Of a stretch of 64,000 nt of DNA, positions 55,567 to 63,826 are shown in pieces. The DNA comes from Arthrobacter globiformis. Lineage in GTDB: Bacteria; Actinomycetota; Actinomycetes; Actinomycetales; Micrococcaceae. The notes beneath the pieces were generated by a model. That model was not told the origin of the DNA and did no database searches. It was given only the letters and a program-made list of their open reading frames with translations. Where the stretch lies: NCBI RefSeq assembly GCF_030818015.1, contig NZ_JAUSZX010000001.1, forward strand, positions 2,604,001 to 2,668,000, read 5' to 3'. A program made the translations under genes and the position numbers. Within the stretch, counting starts at the first letter, position 1. Every line of letters starts with the position of its first letter.

Positions 55567-56526
55567 CTAGTTGATCGGAGTGGGCGGCCGCTCACCGCGG
55601 AGCACGGCGAGCGCGTTGTCGGCGGCGAGCACTGCCATGGCGGTGCGCGTCTCGACGGTGGCCGAGCCGAGGTGCGGCACGAGTGTCACATTTTCCAAGT
55701 CCAGCAACTCGGGATGGACTTGGGGCTCGTGCTCGAAGACGTCCAGTCCGGCACCTGCGATGACGCCTTCGCGAAGCGCGGCGGCGAGGGCCGCTTCGTC
55801 GACGATCGGTCCGCGTGCGGTGTTGACGAGGTACGTTGAGCTCTTCATCGCTGCGAGCTGCTCGGCGCCGATCAGATGGTGCGTTGCGGCTCCGTAAGGG
55901 CAGTGCAGCGAAACGACATCGGAAACAGTCAGCAACTCGTCGAGATCGACCCTCCGGGCGCCCAGTTCCGCGGCGATCGCGGGATCGATCTCGCTGCGTG
56001 ACTGGTAGACGATGTCCATGCCGAAGGCCTTGGCCCGGCGTGCCGTCGCCTGTCCGATGCCGCCCATGCCGACGACGCCGAGGGTCTTGCCCTGCAGGCT
56101 GCTGCCGAGCAGGAAGAACATGCCCCACTTCCACGCCTGGCCGGCGCGGATGAGCCGTTCGCCCTCACCGAGCCGGCGGGTTGCCATGAGGATGAGCCCG
56201 AACGCAATGTCGGCAGTCGCCTCGGTGAGCACCCCGGGTGTGTTGGTGGCGACGATACCCCGTCCGGTGCAGGCCGGCACGTCGATGTTGTCATAGCCGA
56301 CGGCGACGTTGGAGACGACTTTGAGCTGCGGGCCCGCGGCATCGAGCAGCTCGCCGTCGACACGTTCAGTGAGCAGGCTCACGATGGCATCGGCCCCCGC
56401 TACGCGGCGCAGGAGCTCCTCGCGGCCAATCGACTCCGCACCGGTCCAGGCATCGACCTCGTGCTCGCTACGAAGCTTTTCGAGCGCGGCGTCGGGAACC
56501 CGCCCTGTGACGACTACCCGGCTCAT
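55567..56526 (-). CDS. D-2-hydroxyacid dehydrogenase (glyoxylate/hydroxypyruvate reductase-like)
   Basis: 319 residues from MSRVVVTGRVPDAALEKLRS. NAD(P) motif GVVGMGGIGQATARRAKAFG; catalytic Arg in NTARGPIVDE, Glu in DVFEHEPQVH and His in LVPHLGSATVETR. Similar to GhrB/GyaR proteins that reduce glyoxylate or hydroxypyruvate. Overlaps the aminotransferase stop by 4 bp, so the pair probably works in sequence: transaminate an amino acid to a 2-keto acid, then reduce it. Confidence 0.9.
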   Translation of the reverse strand: MSRVVVTGRVPDAALEKLRSEHEVDAWTGAESIGREELLRRVAGADAIVSLLTERVDGELLDAAGPQLKVVSNVAVGYDNIDVPACTGRGIVATNTPGVLTEATADIAFGLILMATRRLGEGERLIRAGQAWKWGMFFLLGSSLQGKTLGVVGMGGIGQATARRAKAFGMDIVYQSRSEIDPAIAAELGARRVDLDELLTVSDVVSLHCPYGAATHHLIGAEQLAAMKSSTYLVNTARGPIVDEAALAAALREGVIAGAGLDVFEHEPQVHPELLDLENVTLVPHLGSATVETRTAMAVLAADNALAVLRGERPPTPIN

Positions 56527-57722
56527 GCCGTCTCGATCCACTCGCGCAGGCGTCCCAGGCCGTCGCGGATGTCTGACACCTCGATGCCCGAGTAGGCGAG
56601 CCGGATGTACTGCCGCTCCTCGCCGGGCAGGCGTCGGCCGAAGTGCTCGCGTGTGCAGAAGGAGACACCGGTCTTGTACAGGGCATCCGTGGCGAAGTCG
56701 CCGACCGCCGAGTATCCCATGCGCTCCATGACATCGGTGACGTCGGGGAACAGGTAGAACGTCGACTGCGGCACGGCGACGTGCATGCCGGGGATGGCAT
56801 TCACGAGCTCGCAGGCGGTGTCCCGACGCTTCTGCAGGATGTTAAGCATCTGCTGCACAGATTCCTGGGGGCCACGGAGCGCTTCGACCCCGGCCCACTG
56901 CACATAGTGTGTCGTGCAGGACTCGTCGTTGGTGTTTAGTGTGCTGAGCACCTGGGCGATCTCACGCGGGGCGACGGCGCAGCCGAGGCGCGAGCCGGTC
57001 ATGGCGAACTTCTTGCTGAACGTGTAGAGGATGACGGTACGCTCGGCCATGCCGGGAAGCGATGCGATAGAGCTCGAGACCCCCTCATAGCGAGTCTCGA
57101 AGTAGGCCTCGTCGGAGAGCACCCAAAGGTCGTGTTCCATCGCGAGCCGTGCGATGGCCTCACGCTCGGCCGCCGTCGACTCGGCAGAGATGGGGTTCTG
57201 CAGGTCGTTGTAGATGATCGCGACTGTGTTCGGCGTGATCGACGAGCGGATTTGCTCGAGGTCGATGGCGAAGCCCGTGCTCGTGGGGACATAGCGGTAG
57301 GGCATGGCAGTGCCGCCGAGGTACTCGATCTGCGATTCATAGATCGGGAAGCCGGGATTGGGGTAGAGCACTTCCTGGCCGGGGTTCATGACCGCCTGCA
57401 GGAACTTCGTGATGACGGGCTTGCCGCCGGTCATCACGACCACGTTGTCGGGGGAGAACTGGATACCGCGGCGCGAGCCTATGTCATCGGCAAGGGCTTC
57501 ACGCAGCTGCGGGATGCCGGGGCCGGGGCAGTAGCCCGTGTAGCCGTCCGCGATCGCCCGGTTCATCGCTTCCACGATGTTCGGCGCGGTGGGGATGTTG
57601 ATATCGCCGAGATGGAAGGGGTACACCAGGTTCCCCTTCGCCTTCCAGGCGGCGGCTGCTTGTGCGACGCTGAAGGCCGTTTCGGTGCCTAGGCGTTCGA
57701 GCCGGTGCGCGAGTTGCTGCAT
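56523..57722 (-). CDS. PLP-dependent aminotransferase (class I/II)
   Basis: 399 residues; GAGGAG upstream. Fold-type I: FHLGDINIPTAPNIVEAMNR, IYNDLQNPISAESTAAEREA, WVLSDEAYFETRYEG and YTFSKKFAMTGSRLG, where the Lys of SKKFAMTGSR binds PLP. The usual NPxNPTG motif is NDLQNPIS, which marks a less common subgroup with altered substrate contacts. First gene of a two-gene operon; direct repeats 58-93 bp upstream may be its operator. Confidence 0.88.
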   Translation of the reverse strand: MQQLAHRLERLGTETAFSVAQAAAAWKAKGNLVYPFHLGDINIPTAPNIVEAMNRAIADGYTGYCPGPGIPQLREALADDIGSRRGIQFSPDNVVVMTGGKPVITKFLQAVMNPGQEVLYPNPGFPIYESQIEYLGGTAMPYRYVPTSTGFAIDLEQIRSSITPNTVAIIYNDLQNPISAESTAAEREAIARLAMEHDLWVLSDEAYFETRYEGVSSSIASLPGMAERTVILYTFSKKFAMTGSRLGCAVAPREIAQVLSTLNTNDESCTTHYVQWAGVEALRGPQESVQQMLNILQKRRDTACELVNAIPGMHVAVPQSTFYLFPDVTDVMERMGYSAVGDFATDALYKTGVSFCTREHFGRRLPGEERQYIRLAYSGIEVSDIRDGLGRLREWIETA

Positions 57723-57779
57723 GCTCTTTCACTCCTCATCGAGTTGACGATCGATCCTCCGAAGAAACCAGATCTCATG

Positions 57780-57815
57780 AGAACTAATATATATCAGAGG
57801 CCAGAACTAATATAT
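57780..57815. promoter_or_regulatory. Direct repeats upstream of the aminotransferase operon
   Basis: AGAACTAATATAT occurs at 57780-57792 and 57803-57815, a 23-bp spacing of about two helical turns, in an AT-rich patch. Each contains a TGATATATTA-like near-palindrome on the minus strand, as expected for tandem regulator sites over a promoter. Confidence 0.5.
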
Positions 57816-57843
57816 CAAGGCTGGGAAGTTATCACGCGTCGCG

Positions 57844-58282
57844 TTGGCCGTGTGGGCCGCGAGGATAGGACAGCCGGCGAGAATTCCAGGACTTCGGCCG
57901 TCGAACGTAGCCTTGCGGCTGGGAGGCGAACTCGCTGTCGAGGAGGTGCATCTGCACGGCAAGCAGATTCCCGCGACATCCATCGTGGCATTGCGGATCG
58001 CCGAGGTTGTCGTCCACCACCACGATCTCGACACTGCCTGGACCATCGAGGAGGCCGATCCGGATTCGGTTCTGAACGCCCTTGAAGCTGCCGTTCGCAC
58101 TACGCGTGCCAAGGGAGCGCCGGGCATGACCCTGGTGACGGAGGAACGCGACGAGCGGGTTATTTGGCGATGGTGCTCTTCGAGTCTCGACGGATCACGA
58201 AGGATTGCTTGACTGGCTGGCTCGCGGCGTTGCTGACAATGTCGAGGCTGACGACCCCTTGCCGGCCCTGCCGTCCTGGTAA
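57844..58282 (+). pseudogene. C-terminal remnant of a mycothiol-dependent maleylpyruvate isomerase-family protein
   Basis: Frame one codes ALRIAEVVVHHHDLDTAWTI, EEADPDSVLNALEAAVRTTR and GMTLVTEERDE; frame two continues GDGALRVSTDHEGLLDWLAR, GVADNVEADDPLPALPSW and stops at 58280. A frameshift near 58162 separates them and the N-terminal half, with the first metal-binding His residues, is missing. The family uses mycothiol, an actinobacterial thiol. Confidence 0.65.
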
Positions 58283-58768
58283 TTGCGCGGGGGCTTGGAT
58301 GGCAGCAGCCTCCAATTGGCGTAATAGGAAGGCCCCTGATACGGCCTTCCTTCTACGCAACGAACCCAGACGTGCTTCGTGACAACTTCTACAGCCCATG
58401 GTCGACGATCGTTGCCCCGCCTGGATCTCGACGTCAGGCCTTGCAACTGGGTTCAGTTGTCGGCAGGCTGCCATGGAGTGAAGCCTGTGGGTGCAGGATG
58501 TTTGCGTCGCAAAATTCTGGCCACCCGCTGTTCCCTCCGACAAGAGCGCCTCAGCGGATAAGTTCGGACGCCAAAGTGCTTCGATCCGCTCGGTGCTAAG
58601 GCGAATATCCTCTGTTTCCGCGACGAGCACAGTTTCCCTCAACAACACGGGCGACAAGTTCGAGAGCTGGGGCACTGGCCCCGATTTGTCCCACCGTCCG
58701 TTAAAAGGGCGTCCCGAGCGGAGTGAATGACCGTCCTGCTGCGCAGAGGGCCGGCAGCGCCTGCGGAG
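58283..58768. other. Intergenic region, no gene recognised
   Basis: Several open frames but none with coding signs. No terminator or repeat of note. Confidence 0.4.
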
Positions 58769-59374
58769 TTAGCCGACGCGGCGATAGCGGATGTGGGTGG
58801 CCAGCGGTGAGTGAAGTACCTCGGCGGGTTCGAAGCCAAAGGATTCAAACCCGTCGAAGATGCGTTCGCCCGAACCGAGCAGTACCGGTGCGATGTCGAG
58901 GGTGAGCTCGTCGATCACGCCGGCGATCAGTGCCTGTCGGACGGTCGAGGCCCCACCGGCGATGTCCACGCCTTTGTCCCCGGCGGCCTCGCACGCTGCG
59001 GAGTAGGCCGCGTCGAAGCCCTCAGTGACGAAGTGGAAGGTCGTTCCGCCGTCCATCTGGATCGGATCATGTCCGTGATGGGTCAGCACGAACACCGGCG
59101 CGTGGTACGGCGGTTCGGAGCCCCACCACCCGGTCCATTCCTCATCCCAGTCCCCGCGGATCGGGCCAAACATGTTCCGACCCATCACATACGCGCCCCG
59201 CGGGCGCATGAGCCACTCGTTTGCGACCTTGTCGGCACCGTTGGCACGCGGGTCGCCGATGTGCCAGCCGTGCAGCTCCAGCCCCCGCTTGCCCAGGGGG
59301 TCCTCGCGGCTCTGGTCCGGCCCGGCGACGAAGCCGTCCAGTGAGATCGACATGTGGCAGGTGGTGTTCGGCAC
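58769..59374 (-). CDS. Dihydrofolate reductase/RibD C-terminal domain protein
   Basis: 201 residues from GTG (PNTTCHMSISLDGFVAGPDQ) with GGAGG six bases upstream; a longer frame was rejected. GAYVMGRNMFGPIRGDW is the NADPH-binding region and DIAGGASTVRQALIAGVIDE and LDIAPVLLGSGERIFDG complete the fold. Fourth member of this family in the window; more distant from the 5-7 kb set. Substrate unknown. Confidence 0.85.
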   Translation of the reverse strand: MPNTTCHMSISLDGFVAGPDQSREDPLGKRGLELHGWHIGDPRANGADKVANEWLMRPRGAYVMGRNMFGPIRGDWDEEWTGWWGSEPPYHAPVFVLTHHGHDPIQMDGGTTFHFVTEGFDAAYSAACEAAGDKGVDIAGGASTVRQALIAGVIDELTLDIAPVLLGSGERIFDGFESFGFEPAEVLHSPLATHIRYRRVG

Positions 59375-59865
59375 CGCGAACCTCCTGAGTGAGTGGGACT
59401 TGCATGCGGTCGTTTTGAGGATTCTCGGGATCCTAGCACGTGACGGCATCCTCGCCGAGCGACTCCGGGGGCTTGTCGCAGCACGCATTGTGGCCAGGGT
59501 CGTGTGCTTCAGGGCATTGCCGCGAGCGAGTTCGACGGGGTATTTCTGCGCGTTGAGGTCGATTTTGGGCCGCCTGGCTGGCTCCAGTACTGCCGGATTG
59601 TTACGGTGACCTGCACATCAGCAACGCCCCTAACTGGCTGAACTTGTGGAGCAAGCCGGCCTGCACCGAGAAGCGTAGCTTCGGGCTGTTGTCGCCAGGA
59701 ACTGGAAGCTAAGGCCCCTGCGGCGTGCGACTGGGGTGCCGGTGGAAGGGCAAAGGACCTCGGGCTAGCCCGTCCACTCCTAGGTCCGGGAAGCCACGTA
59801 GCTGTCCGCCAACTGGATAAGAAGTGGGGGTGAAACACGCGGCAGGGTTCGCACCATCTGCCGGT
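59375..59865. other. Intergenic region, no gene recognised
   Basis: Nothing supported between the reductase start and the end of the TetR gene. Open frames show no motifs. Confidence 0.4.
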
Positions 59866-60462
59866 TCAGGAGGGCTTCTTACCCGCTCCGGTGTCTCGCT
59901 GCGAGGTCTCCAGGACCATGGTGGCAAGCTCTTTGGCTAATCGGACCGCGTCCGGATGCGCATCGAGCTGTGAGTTGGCGACTGCTCCGTCGTAGAGCAG
60001 GCGCAGGCGGTTCGCGACGTCCTCGGGGTCGGCAAACCCGGCTTGCCTGGTCAGGTCAAGGAACATGCCGGCGAGCCAGCCACGGAAGGTGCGGAGCGCT
60101 TCGGCCTCCACACTGCCCGGGAGCGCCTCGGCGTTCGCGTTCGCGAACGCGCACCCGTTGTAGCCGGGCGCAGCAACCGCTTCGTGCAGAGCGTCAAAGA
60201 CTGCGAGTAGTTTCTCGACAGGGTTTTCCAGGCCCTCCTGGTGCCTTGCGATCCGGTCACGCCGACGTTGGTCCCGGCCCGCGAGGTACGCGGCCACGAG
60301 CTCGTCCTTGCCGGAGAAATTGTAGAAGAGCGAGCGTTTGGCGACGCCCGCCTCGCCGATGACCCGGTCGATCCCGACAGTGTGCACGCCCTCGGCATAG
60401 AAGAGCCGGTCCGCTGCATCAAGTAGCCGTTGCCGGGCGGGGGACCGCGTCGAGGAGGTCAT
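59866..60462 (-). CDS. TetR/AcrR-family transcriptional regulator
   Basis: 198 residues. N-terminal HTH RLLDAADRLFYAEGVHTVGI followed by IGEAGVAKRSLFYNFSGKDE (about residues 12-54); the C-terminal half is the ligand-binding domain (TetR_C-type, FRGWLAGMFLDLTRQAGF). Divergent from the MFS transporter gene, with two identical palindromes between them. Likely represses both itself and the exporter until an inducer binds. GATATT nine bases before the ATG suggests a very short leader. Confidence 0.9.
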   Translation of the reverse strand: MTSSTRSPARQRLLDAADRLFYAEGVHTVGIDRVIGEAGVAKRSLFYNFSGKDELVAAYLAGRDQRRRDRIARHQEGLENPVEKLLAVFDALHEAVAAPGYNGCAFANANAEALPGSVEAEALRTFRGWLAGMFLDLTRQAGFADPEDVANRLRLLYDGAVANSQLDAHPDAVRLAKELATMVLETSQRDTGAGKKPS

Positions 60463-60477
60463 ACCCCGAACAATATC

Positions 60478-60525
60478 AGACAGATCTGTCTAAAAAAATC
60501 TTGACTTGATGAGACAGATCTGTCT
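60478..60525. promoter_or_regulatory. Twin TetR operators between tetR-type and MFS genes
   Basis: The perfect 14-bp palindrome AGACAGATCTGTCT occurs at 60478-60491 and 60512-60525. A plus-strand promoter (TTGACT at 60501-60506, TCTAAC at 60523-60528) has the second copy inside its spacer and -10; the first lies over the minus-strand promoter. A third half-site (TTCTGTCTAAAGG) sits at the MFS ribosome-binding site. Confidence 0.85.
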
Positions 60526-60566
60526 AACTGGAGGCTCTTATACCGTTCTGTCTAAAGGAGTCCTTC

Positions 60567-61787
60567 TTGTCCCGTACAGTGCCGCCCAAAACCGCCTTTG
60601 CCGGGGTCGCCGCCGTCTTTGCCGCGTTCTTCCTCGCCGCCGGCGCACCCACGCCCTTGCTCGCGCTCCGCCAGCAGGAGTGGGGCTTCTCGGCCGGCCT
60701 TCTCACCGTCGCCTTTTCCGTTTACGCCTTTGGTCTGCTGGTCGCGCTCCTGGTCGGCGGGTCGCTTCCTGACCACATCGGTCGGCGACCGGTCATGCTC
60801 GCGGCCCTCTATGGCGAGCTCGTGTCAATCATTGCTTTTTTGATCGCGCCGACAATCACCTGGGTCATCCTCGCCCGTGCCATCCAGGGCCTCGCCACTG
60901 GTCTGGCGACCAGCGCGTTCTCAGCGGCCCTCGCTGAGCACGCGCCGGCCCATCTCAAGAAGCTCGCAGGCGGCCTGGCCGGCGCTTCCATGGCAGGGGG
61001 CCTTGGGATCGGCGCCCTGCTGACCGGGGCGGCGGTTCAATTCACCCCTGACGCCAACACGCTCATCTTCAGCGTCCTCGCTGGGGTCATGGTTCTGGCC
61101 ATCGTCTTTGTGAGCTTTACTGCCGAGACAGCCGCGAAGCGGCCAGGGGCGCTTCGCTCCCTCAGTCCGCGCATAGACCTCCCACACCACATTCGTGGTG
61201 AATTTCTGGCGGGGGTCCCGATACACATCGCAGGCTGGATGTTCCCGGCCCTCTTCCTCGGCCTCTCACCGGCCGTGCTCCGGCTCCAATTCGGCCTGGA
61301 CGGCGGTCTCGTGGCCGGGTTCACAGCCTTCCTTGGTCCGTTCGCCGCCGCGGTTTCGGGTTTCGCCTTCAGCCGGCATCCCGCACGACGCAGCACCATC
61401 GTCGGGGCCAGCCTCATCCTCGCGGGAATGAGCGTGGTCCTCCTGGGAGTCACTCAAACGTGGCTGCCTGCAGTCTGGATCGGTGCCGCGCTCGGCGGCG
61501 TTGGCTTCGGTGGCACGTTCGGCGGACAGCTTCGCCTGCTCGCCCCGCACATACAACCGCACCAGCGCGCCGGCGTCTTCTCCGGCATCTACACCGCCGC
61601 CTACCTCTCCTTCGGCGTGCCGGTCATCATCGCCGGCCAACTCGCGCCCCGATGGGGGCTCGTTCCGACCTTGCAGTCCTACGCGACGTCGGTCATTGCC
61701 CTCGCCGCCCTAGGCCTTGTGATCCAGGCAAAGCTTCTACGGCGGAACGCAACACCAACCCCAGTCGCAAGCCGCTTGGATGTCTGA
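60567..61787 (+). CDS. MFS transporter (drug/metabolite exporter type)
   Basis: 406 residues from a TTG start with AAAGGAG seven bases upstream. About 12 membrane helices; the loop GGSLPDHIGRRPVMLAALYG (about residues 66-85) is the MFS signature between helices 2 and 3. Similar to EmrB/Bcr-like exporters controlled by adjacent TetR proteins. Exported compound unknown; a terminator lies at 61921-61949. Confidence 0.9.
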   Translation: MSRTVPPKTAFAGVAAVFAAFFLAAGAPTPLLALRQQEWGFSAGLLTVAFSVYAFGLLVALLVGGSLPDHIGRRPVMLAALYGELVSIIAFLIAPTITWVILARAIQGLATGLATSAFSAALAEHAPAHLKKLAGGLAGASMAGGLGIGALLTGAAVQFTPDANTLIFSVLAGVMVLAIVFVSFTAETAAKRPGALRSLSPRIDLPHHIRGEFLAGVPIHIAGWMFPALFLGLSPAVLRLQFGLDGGLVAGFTAFLGPFAAAVSGFAFSRHPARRSTIVGASLILAGMSVVLLGVTQTWLPAVWIGAALGGVGFGGTFGGQLRLLAPHIQPHQRAGVFSGIYTAAYLSFGVPVIIAGQLAPRWGLVPTLQSYATSVIALAALGLVIQAKLLRRNATPTPVASRLDV

Positions 61788-61920
61788 CCCGGCGGCCCCC
61801 AGTCCACGAGGAGGACTGCTATTGGACACTAACTGCCGGCCATCCCGGAAAGCCGCGGGGCAGGCCGTGCAAAAAGAGCAGCAACATCTATGGGCCTGCC
61901 TGCGGCCGTAGCAGGAAAAC

Positions 61921-61949
61921 GGTCCCCGGCCATAAGGTGGCCGGGGACC
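61921..61949. terminator. Bidirectional terminator between MFS and hsp20 genes
   Basis: GGTCCCCGGCC (61921-61931) pairs perfectly with 61939-61949 over a 7-nt loop, between converging genes. Confidence 0.7.
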
Positions 61950-62075
61950 GCCGGTTTGGGACAGCCCGTGCGCGGCAGCTGCATGTGCGCTATCAGGCGC
62001 GGTGGCGTTGCATTTCTGATGCCAGCCGCCCAAAGAGGCAGCGTTGGCGTGTAACGGGCGTCCCGTTCCGGTCTG

Positions 62076-62501
62076 TTAGGCCGCGTTGATCTGGGGCTGC
62101 TGGCCTCCCTTGGTCTCGATTTCGATCTTCCGTGGTGCTGCCTGGGCGACGACGGGAATGCGCAGCATCAGGACGCCGGCGTCGTAGCCCGCCTTGATGT
62201 TCTCTGTCTCCATGACATCCCCGAGGATGAGCTGGCGGCTGAAGACTCCGCGTGGCCGCTCGGATGCCACCATCTCAGTATCTCTTCCGGCCGGGTCCTT
62301 CCGTTCGGCACGGACTGTCAGGACGTTCTTGTCAACACCCACGTCGATGGAATCGACCTCGACTCCGGGCAGGTCGAGTGCGATGACGTACTCATCACCT
62401 TCCCGCCAGGCATCCATCGGCATGGCGGCAGGATGGGCCACGGTGCCCAGCACCTGTTCGGCGAGGCGGTCCAGCTGACGGAATGGATCGAGCATCAACA
62501 T
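62076..62501 (-). CDS. Hsp20/alpha-crystallin small heat-shock protein
   Basis: 141 residues; AAAGGAGG precedes the ATG. Short N-terminal region (MLMLDPFRQLDRLAEQVLGT), alpha-crystallin domain from about residue 28 (DAWREGDEYVIALDLPGVEV) to about 120 with the conserved AGVLMLRIPV, and a C-terminal tail. ATP-independent holdase for unfolding proteins. Driven by the stress promoter-operator at 62546-62597. A second hsp20 gene begins 1.3 kb to the right. Confidence 0.93.
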   Translation of the reverse strand: MLMLDPFRQLDRLAEQVLGTVAHPAAMPMDAWREGDEYVIALDLPGVEVDSIDVGVDKNVLTVRAERKDPAGRDTEMVASERPRGVFSRQLILGDVMETENIKAGYDAGVLMLRIPVVAQAAPRKIEIETKGGQQPQINAA

Positions 62502-62545
62502 GACATGCCTCCTTTGATCACCTTTGACACCTTCGATCCGGATCG

Positions 62546-62597
62546 ATCTATATCCACTGACATAGATTTAAATAGCACGCGCCGCCGCATCTTGCAA
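62546..62597 (-). promoter_or_regulatory. Stress promoter-operator of the first hsp20 gene
   Basis: On the minus strand TTGCAA (62597-62592), 17-bp spacer ending TGC, TATTTA (62574-62569), one base, then ATCTAT-N10-ATAGAT (62567-62546). The operator covers the expected start site. Almost the same 30-bp string is found before the gene at 40629-40949. Confidence 0.8.
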
Positions 62598-62631
62598 GGG
62601 TTATCTGGCCGGTTTCCCACCCGGAAAACTC

Positions 62632-62682
62632 TTGCGTCCGCCCTGCGGCAGTGCTAGAAAATCTATGGTGGTTGACATAGAT
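62632..62682 (+). promoter_or_regulatory. Stress-type promoter-operator facing tRNA-Lys
   Basis: TTGCGT (62632-62637), 17-bp spacer ending TGC, TAGAAA (62655-62660), then ATCTAT-N10-ATAGAT (62661-62682). Points to tRNA-Lys (62732) and the small HTH gene at 62867; the inferred start is about 65 nt before the tRNA. Confidence 0.7.
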
Positions 62683-62731
62683 CCGTGATAATGCAAACAG
62701 CGAAGTGACCGAATATTGCGCAGAGCAGGGG

Positions 62732-62804
62732 GCACCCGTAGCTCAGCCGGGAGAGCAGGGGACTTTTAATCCTCGGGTCGTGGGTTCGAGCCCCACCGGG
62801 TGCA
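62732..62804 (+). tRNA. tRNA-Lys(UUU)
   Basis: 73 nt. Acceptor stem GCACCCG (62732-62738) pairs with CGGGTGC (62797-62803), discriminator A. D arm TAGCTCAGCCGGGAGAGCA, anticodon loop CTTTTAA with anticodon TTT at 62765-62767, T arm with GGTTCGAGCC. No CCA is encoded. A small hairpin (CCGGAC/GTCCGG, 62820-62836) follows. Confidence 0.95.
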
Positions 62805-62866
62805 CGCCGGAACAATCCGCCGGACTCCTGGTCCGGAAGGGATCCAGACGAAGGGCGGTGATGGAA

Positions 62867-63115
62867 ATGAACCCAGAACTTCAGAGGCTGCGGGCACTGG
62901 CGGCGGTCATAGCAACCGCCGAAACCACCCTGAACGTGGCATACCGGACGCTGCGGGAATCCGCCGCGGCGCTGCTGCGCACCGGGGATGCCACCCTTGC
63001 CGAGATCAGCGAGGCGACCGGCCTGGACCAGGGCGAACGGCTGGACCTGATCAGCCGGAACATACCCGGACGGGAACCGTCCTGGAAGCAACCGGGCATT
63101 GCGGGCCTGTCCTAG
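62867..63115 (+). CDS. Small HTH-containing hypothetical protein
   Basis: 82 residues from the second of two close ATGs (NPELQRLRALAAVIATAETT), chosen because AAGGGCGG lies nine bases before it. The middle (GDATLAEISEATGLDQGERL) fits a helix-turn-helix. It lies 62 bp after tRNA-Lys and may be read from the same stress-type promoter. Function unknown; a DNA-binding accessory protein is possible. Confidence 0.6.
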   Translation: MNPELQRLRALAAVIATAETTLNVAYRTLRESAAALLRTGDATLAEISEATGLDQGERLDLISRNIPGREPSWKQPGIAGLS

Positions 63116-63381
63116 GGGCGGAGAAGGCATCATAAGAACGATGTGTGGACGGGACTGTTCCGGGTGGCTGCTGCCATATGTGACGGCTTCGGTTGGAGTC
63201 TGGCCCCTGGATTGAATGCCAACAGCAATCAGGCGCTGGATCCCCGCTGCCTCTTCATTGATCGGCTGTCCCGCCGGACCTGGGTGTGCTGACGGTTCCG
63301 CCCAAGGGCCGGGTGCTCCTGCTGGAGCCGGTCTGTTCGCGGGCAGCAGGCTTTAAGCCGCACGAATGGGTCCTGACTGCC

Positions 63382-63693
63382 TTACGTGCGGTCGTCGTCC
63401 GGACGGGCGCTGCGGGCGCGCTTTAGCTGGCGCCGCAATCGGGCGTTGTCCATCTCCAGTTCCAGCACCTTGGCCACGCCCGCCAGGTTGAGTCCCTCAT
63501 CCAGGAGCTCTCCGATCCGGCGCAGCACCGCGAGGTCGGATTCACTGTACTGGCGGGTGCCTCCCTCGGTCCGTTCAGGGGTCAGCAGGCCGCGGCGCTC
63601 ATAGAGCCGGATGTTTTGCTGGCCCGTCCCCAGGAGTTCCGCCACCACCGAAATGGCGTACAGCCCGCGTCCGCTCCTGCGTTGATTTGCCAT
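63382..63693 (-). CDS. MerR-family regulator, HspR-like
   Basis: 103 residues from MANQRRSGRGLYAISVVAEL; GGGAAAG upstream. MerR-type winged HTH (residues about 10-75): YAISVVAELLGTGQQNIRLY, ERRGLLTPERTEGGTRQYSE, DLAVLRRIGELLDEGLNLAG; then a short coiled coil. This matches HspR, the actinobacterial repressor of heat-shock genes, in layout. It is divergent from the second hsp20 gene, with the ATCTAT-N10-ACAGAT operator between them, making it the prime candidate to bind all four copies. Confidence 0.88.
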   Translation of the reverse strand: MANQRRSGRGLYAISVVAELLGTGQQNIRLYERRGLLTPERTEGGTRQYSESDLAVLRRIGELLDEGLNLAGVAKVLELEMDNARLRRQLKRARSARPDDDRT

Positions 63694-63725
63694 AACTTTC
63701 CCGTCAATTTGCTTGGATCTTCCTC

Positions 63726-63778
63726 TTGCACCAGTTTGTCACCAGTGCTATAAGAAATCTATATCCACTGTCACAGAT
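63726..63778 (+). promoter_or_regulatory. Stress promoter-operator of the second hsp20 gene
   Basis: TTGCAC (63726-63731), 17-bp spacer ending GTGC, TATAAG (63749-63754), two bases, then ATCTAT-N10-ACAGAT (63757-63778), one mismatch from the other three operators. On the other strand GTGACA and TATAGC may form the promoter of the MerR-type gene, giving autoregulation. Confidence 0.75.
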
Positions 63779-63826
63779 ACACGGCGGTGGGTAGCCATGA
63801 AACCTAGATGCTGAAGGGAGTGGGAA

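Noticed and set aside
62546..62567. HAIR or CIRCE element at the hsp20 promoter
   Set aside because: The sequence contains neither CTTGAGT-N7-ACTCAAG nor TTAGCACTC-N9-GAGTGCTAA; only a partial GTGCTA resemblance to CIRCE, which is explained by the extended -10 box.
63286..63426. 46-codon plus-strand frame (LTVPPKGRVLLLEPVCSRAA) after the small HTH gene
   Set aside because: Reads plausibly but overlaps the end of the MerR-type gene and has no good ribosome-binding site.
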